Of a DNA stretch of 64,000 nucleotides, positions 63,401 to 64,000 are shown one piece after another (position 1 is the stretch's first letter; each line of letters begins with the position of its first letter). The notes under the pieces were generated by a model that was given only the letters and a program-made list of their open reading frames with translations, was not told where the DNA came from and did no database searches. The stretch covers positions 744,001 through 808,000 of the forward strand of contig OZ237739.1 in assembly GCA_965178125.1 (NCBI GenBank). Direction: 5' to 3'. Origin of the DNA: Bilabrum cf. latius (Eukaryota > Bigyra: Bicosoecida > Bigyra > Bicosoecida). Made by a program: the position numbers and the translations under genes.

Positions 63401-64000
63401 CCAGGTTGGCTGCATCGCCACCTCCCCCCACCAATCCAGCAGCAGCCGGGCAGCTGGTGTTGGTGAGCAGCTCCAGCGCTTGCTGGGATAGGCCAGCAGC
63501 CCGGGGCAGCTCCCCTCCGCTACTAGAGGTAGGCAAGGGCCCCGCCTCACCCACGAACGATCTCGCGGGCGGGCCGATCCCGGCCTGGTCAGCGGGATCC
63601 ATGTGTTCCCTGTACAGGCGCCTGGCCTCTCCATAGGAAGCCGCGCCCAGGTCCCTGCTCCTGGCGATCGCGAGTGCGACCGCGTCGCCGATGCCGCTCA
63701 CCTCGAAACTGCGGAACCGGGCCCGGATGGAATCCGCCGCGTACAGGCTCGGAGCTGCCGCTTGCCCCACTACCATGCCCCGCAGCAGGGGTGCCCACAC
63801 GTGCCCGGGCCTGGCCCGCTCGGCCTGCACGCCGGCCGGGTCCCTGACCTGCTCGGAGGGGGCGTCCAGCGCCGCCTCAGCCTCGTCTGCGAGCTCCAGC
63901 GGGCGAAACATCCTGGACACGGTGTCCAGGGGGCCGGCAGGGGATAGGCTGCCGTCTTCCCGGAGGCGAAGAGCGGTACCCGGCGTGCGCATCAGGGCCA
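57462..64000 (-). CDS. peroxidase-DOMON-cyt b561-cyt b5-ferredoxin reductase fusion, 3' part
   Basis: Open from the window edge to TGA 57462, about 2,178 codons, with TAGs at 61863, 61734, 61356, 61110, 60384, 60252, 59634 and 59538 (low coordinates). Order: the C-terminal part of an animal-type haem peroxidase (ALAIARSRDLGAASYGEARR near 63660; DLIVGGLAE, then FRAILEEQFLALRDGDPEWY near 63150). Two DOMON-type modules follow (MGNSDLMFCGVDADG near 62630; TLALRTTNGVAWMSLGLGRG near 61670). A cytochrome b561 core has four candidate haem His (IIVHAVLM, WLDFHAM, SPHLLIG, IGHRGFGW; 61020-60690). A cytochrome b5-like domain has VNDFVVDLAGFAPRHPGSS and HQHSDYAWALL. Last is an FNR-type module with RPYTIVRVDL for FAD (58980), GTGVLPVLDF (about 58490) and VIGTPRFMEGM (57550) for NAD(P)H. 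The distal parts of the peroxidase lie outside the window. It probably moves electrons across the membrane to an extracellular oxidase or peroxidase site. Confidence 0.8.

Noticed and set aside
1-64000. UAG as pyrrolysine or programmed leaky readthrough
   Set aside because: UAG occurs many times per gene at ordinary polar positions in unrelated proteins, which fits neither a rare special residue nor low-efficiency readthrough.
1-64000. UAR = Gln code (both UAA and UAG) as in many ciliates
   Set aside because: No in-frame TAA was found in any gene, while TAG occurs about 70 times; high G+C alone is unlikely to explain a complete absence.
1-64000. tRNA or rRNA genes
   Set aside because: I looked for the GGTTCGANTCC B-box pattern and rRNA-like stretches by eye and found no convincing candidate; a covariance-model search would be needed to be sure.

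Overview
This window is nuclear DNA of a eukaryote, most likely a flagellated, aerobic, single-celled protist. Genes lie on both strands. Four of them carry short GT-AG introns (about 60-160 bp), while others run uninterrupted for up to 18 kb. The gene content includes a BBSome subunit (cilia), a mitochondrial complex I subunit, malonyl-CoA decarboxylase, a polycystin/REJ-like receptor, a TIG-repeat membrane receptor, and a peroxidase/cytochrome reductase fusion. The DNA is G+C-rich. I cannot place the lineage from sequence alone.

The main observation is that UAG is a sense codon here. Almost every long gene is broken into pieces by in-frame TAG, and only by TAG. The pieces stay in one frame and together give full-length proteins with continuous domains. 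I count about 70 in-frame TAG codons in 11 genes. All 15 genes whose ends I could follow finish at TGA. I found no in-frame TAA inside a gene and no gene ending in TAA. Two internal paralogous repeats of the giant receptor and the aligned position in BBS8 suggest UAG = glutamine, with other polar residues not excluded. Coordinates below assume UAG is read through and UGA is the stop.

Layout. 1-8011 (+): 3' part of a TIG/IPT-repeat multi-pass receptor. 8012-15567: no recognisable gene. It holds two kinds of short direct duplication and a 4.7-kb array of about 37 copies of a 130-bp minisatellite. 15568-18497 (-): coiled-coil protein. 18666-21248 (+): METTL24-like methyltransferase with a membrane anchor. 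21453-21959 (+): SRPBCC-fold protein. 22133-25378 (-): M1 aminopeptidase. 25644-28136 (+): malonyl-CoA decarboxylase. 28279-28828 (-): NDUFB10. 29049-47312 (-): one 18.3-kb, 6,087-residue single-exon Calx-beta/REJ/GPS/polycystin-like receptor. 47616-49324 (-): BBS8/TTC8. 49450-50235 (+): lysine-rich protein with a FAM32A-like N-terminus. 50360-52756 (-): MFS transporter. 52957-53876 (+): C2 protein in four exons. 54152-55720 (-): secreted FAD oxidoreductase. 56513-57297 (+): membrane WW-domain protein. 57462-64000 (-): 3' part of an animal-type peroxidase / DOMON / cytochrome b561 / cytochrome b5 / ferredoxin-reductase fusion.

The genes do not form a pathway. Several pairs are divergent with very short spacers (125-265 bp), which suggests shared bidirectional promoters. 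Two giant adhesion/sensing-type receptors and a ciliary trafficking subunit fit a motile flagellate. The peroxidase-reductase fusion suggests a self-contained extracellular oxidant system comparable in logic to animal dual oxidase.
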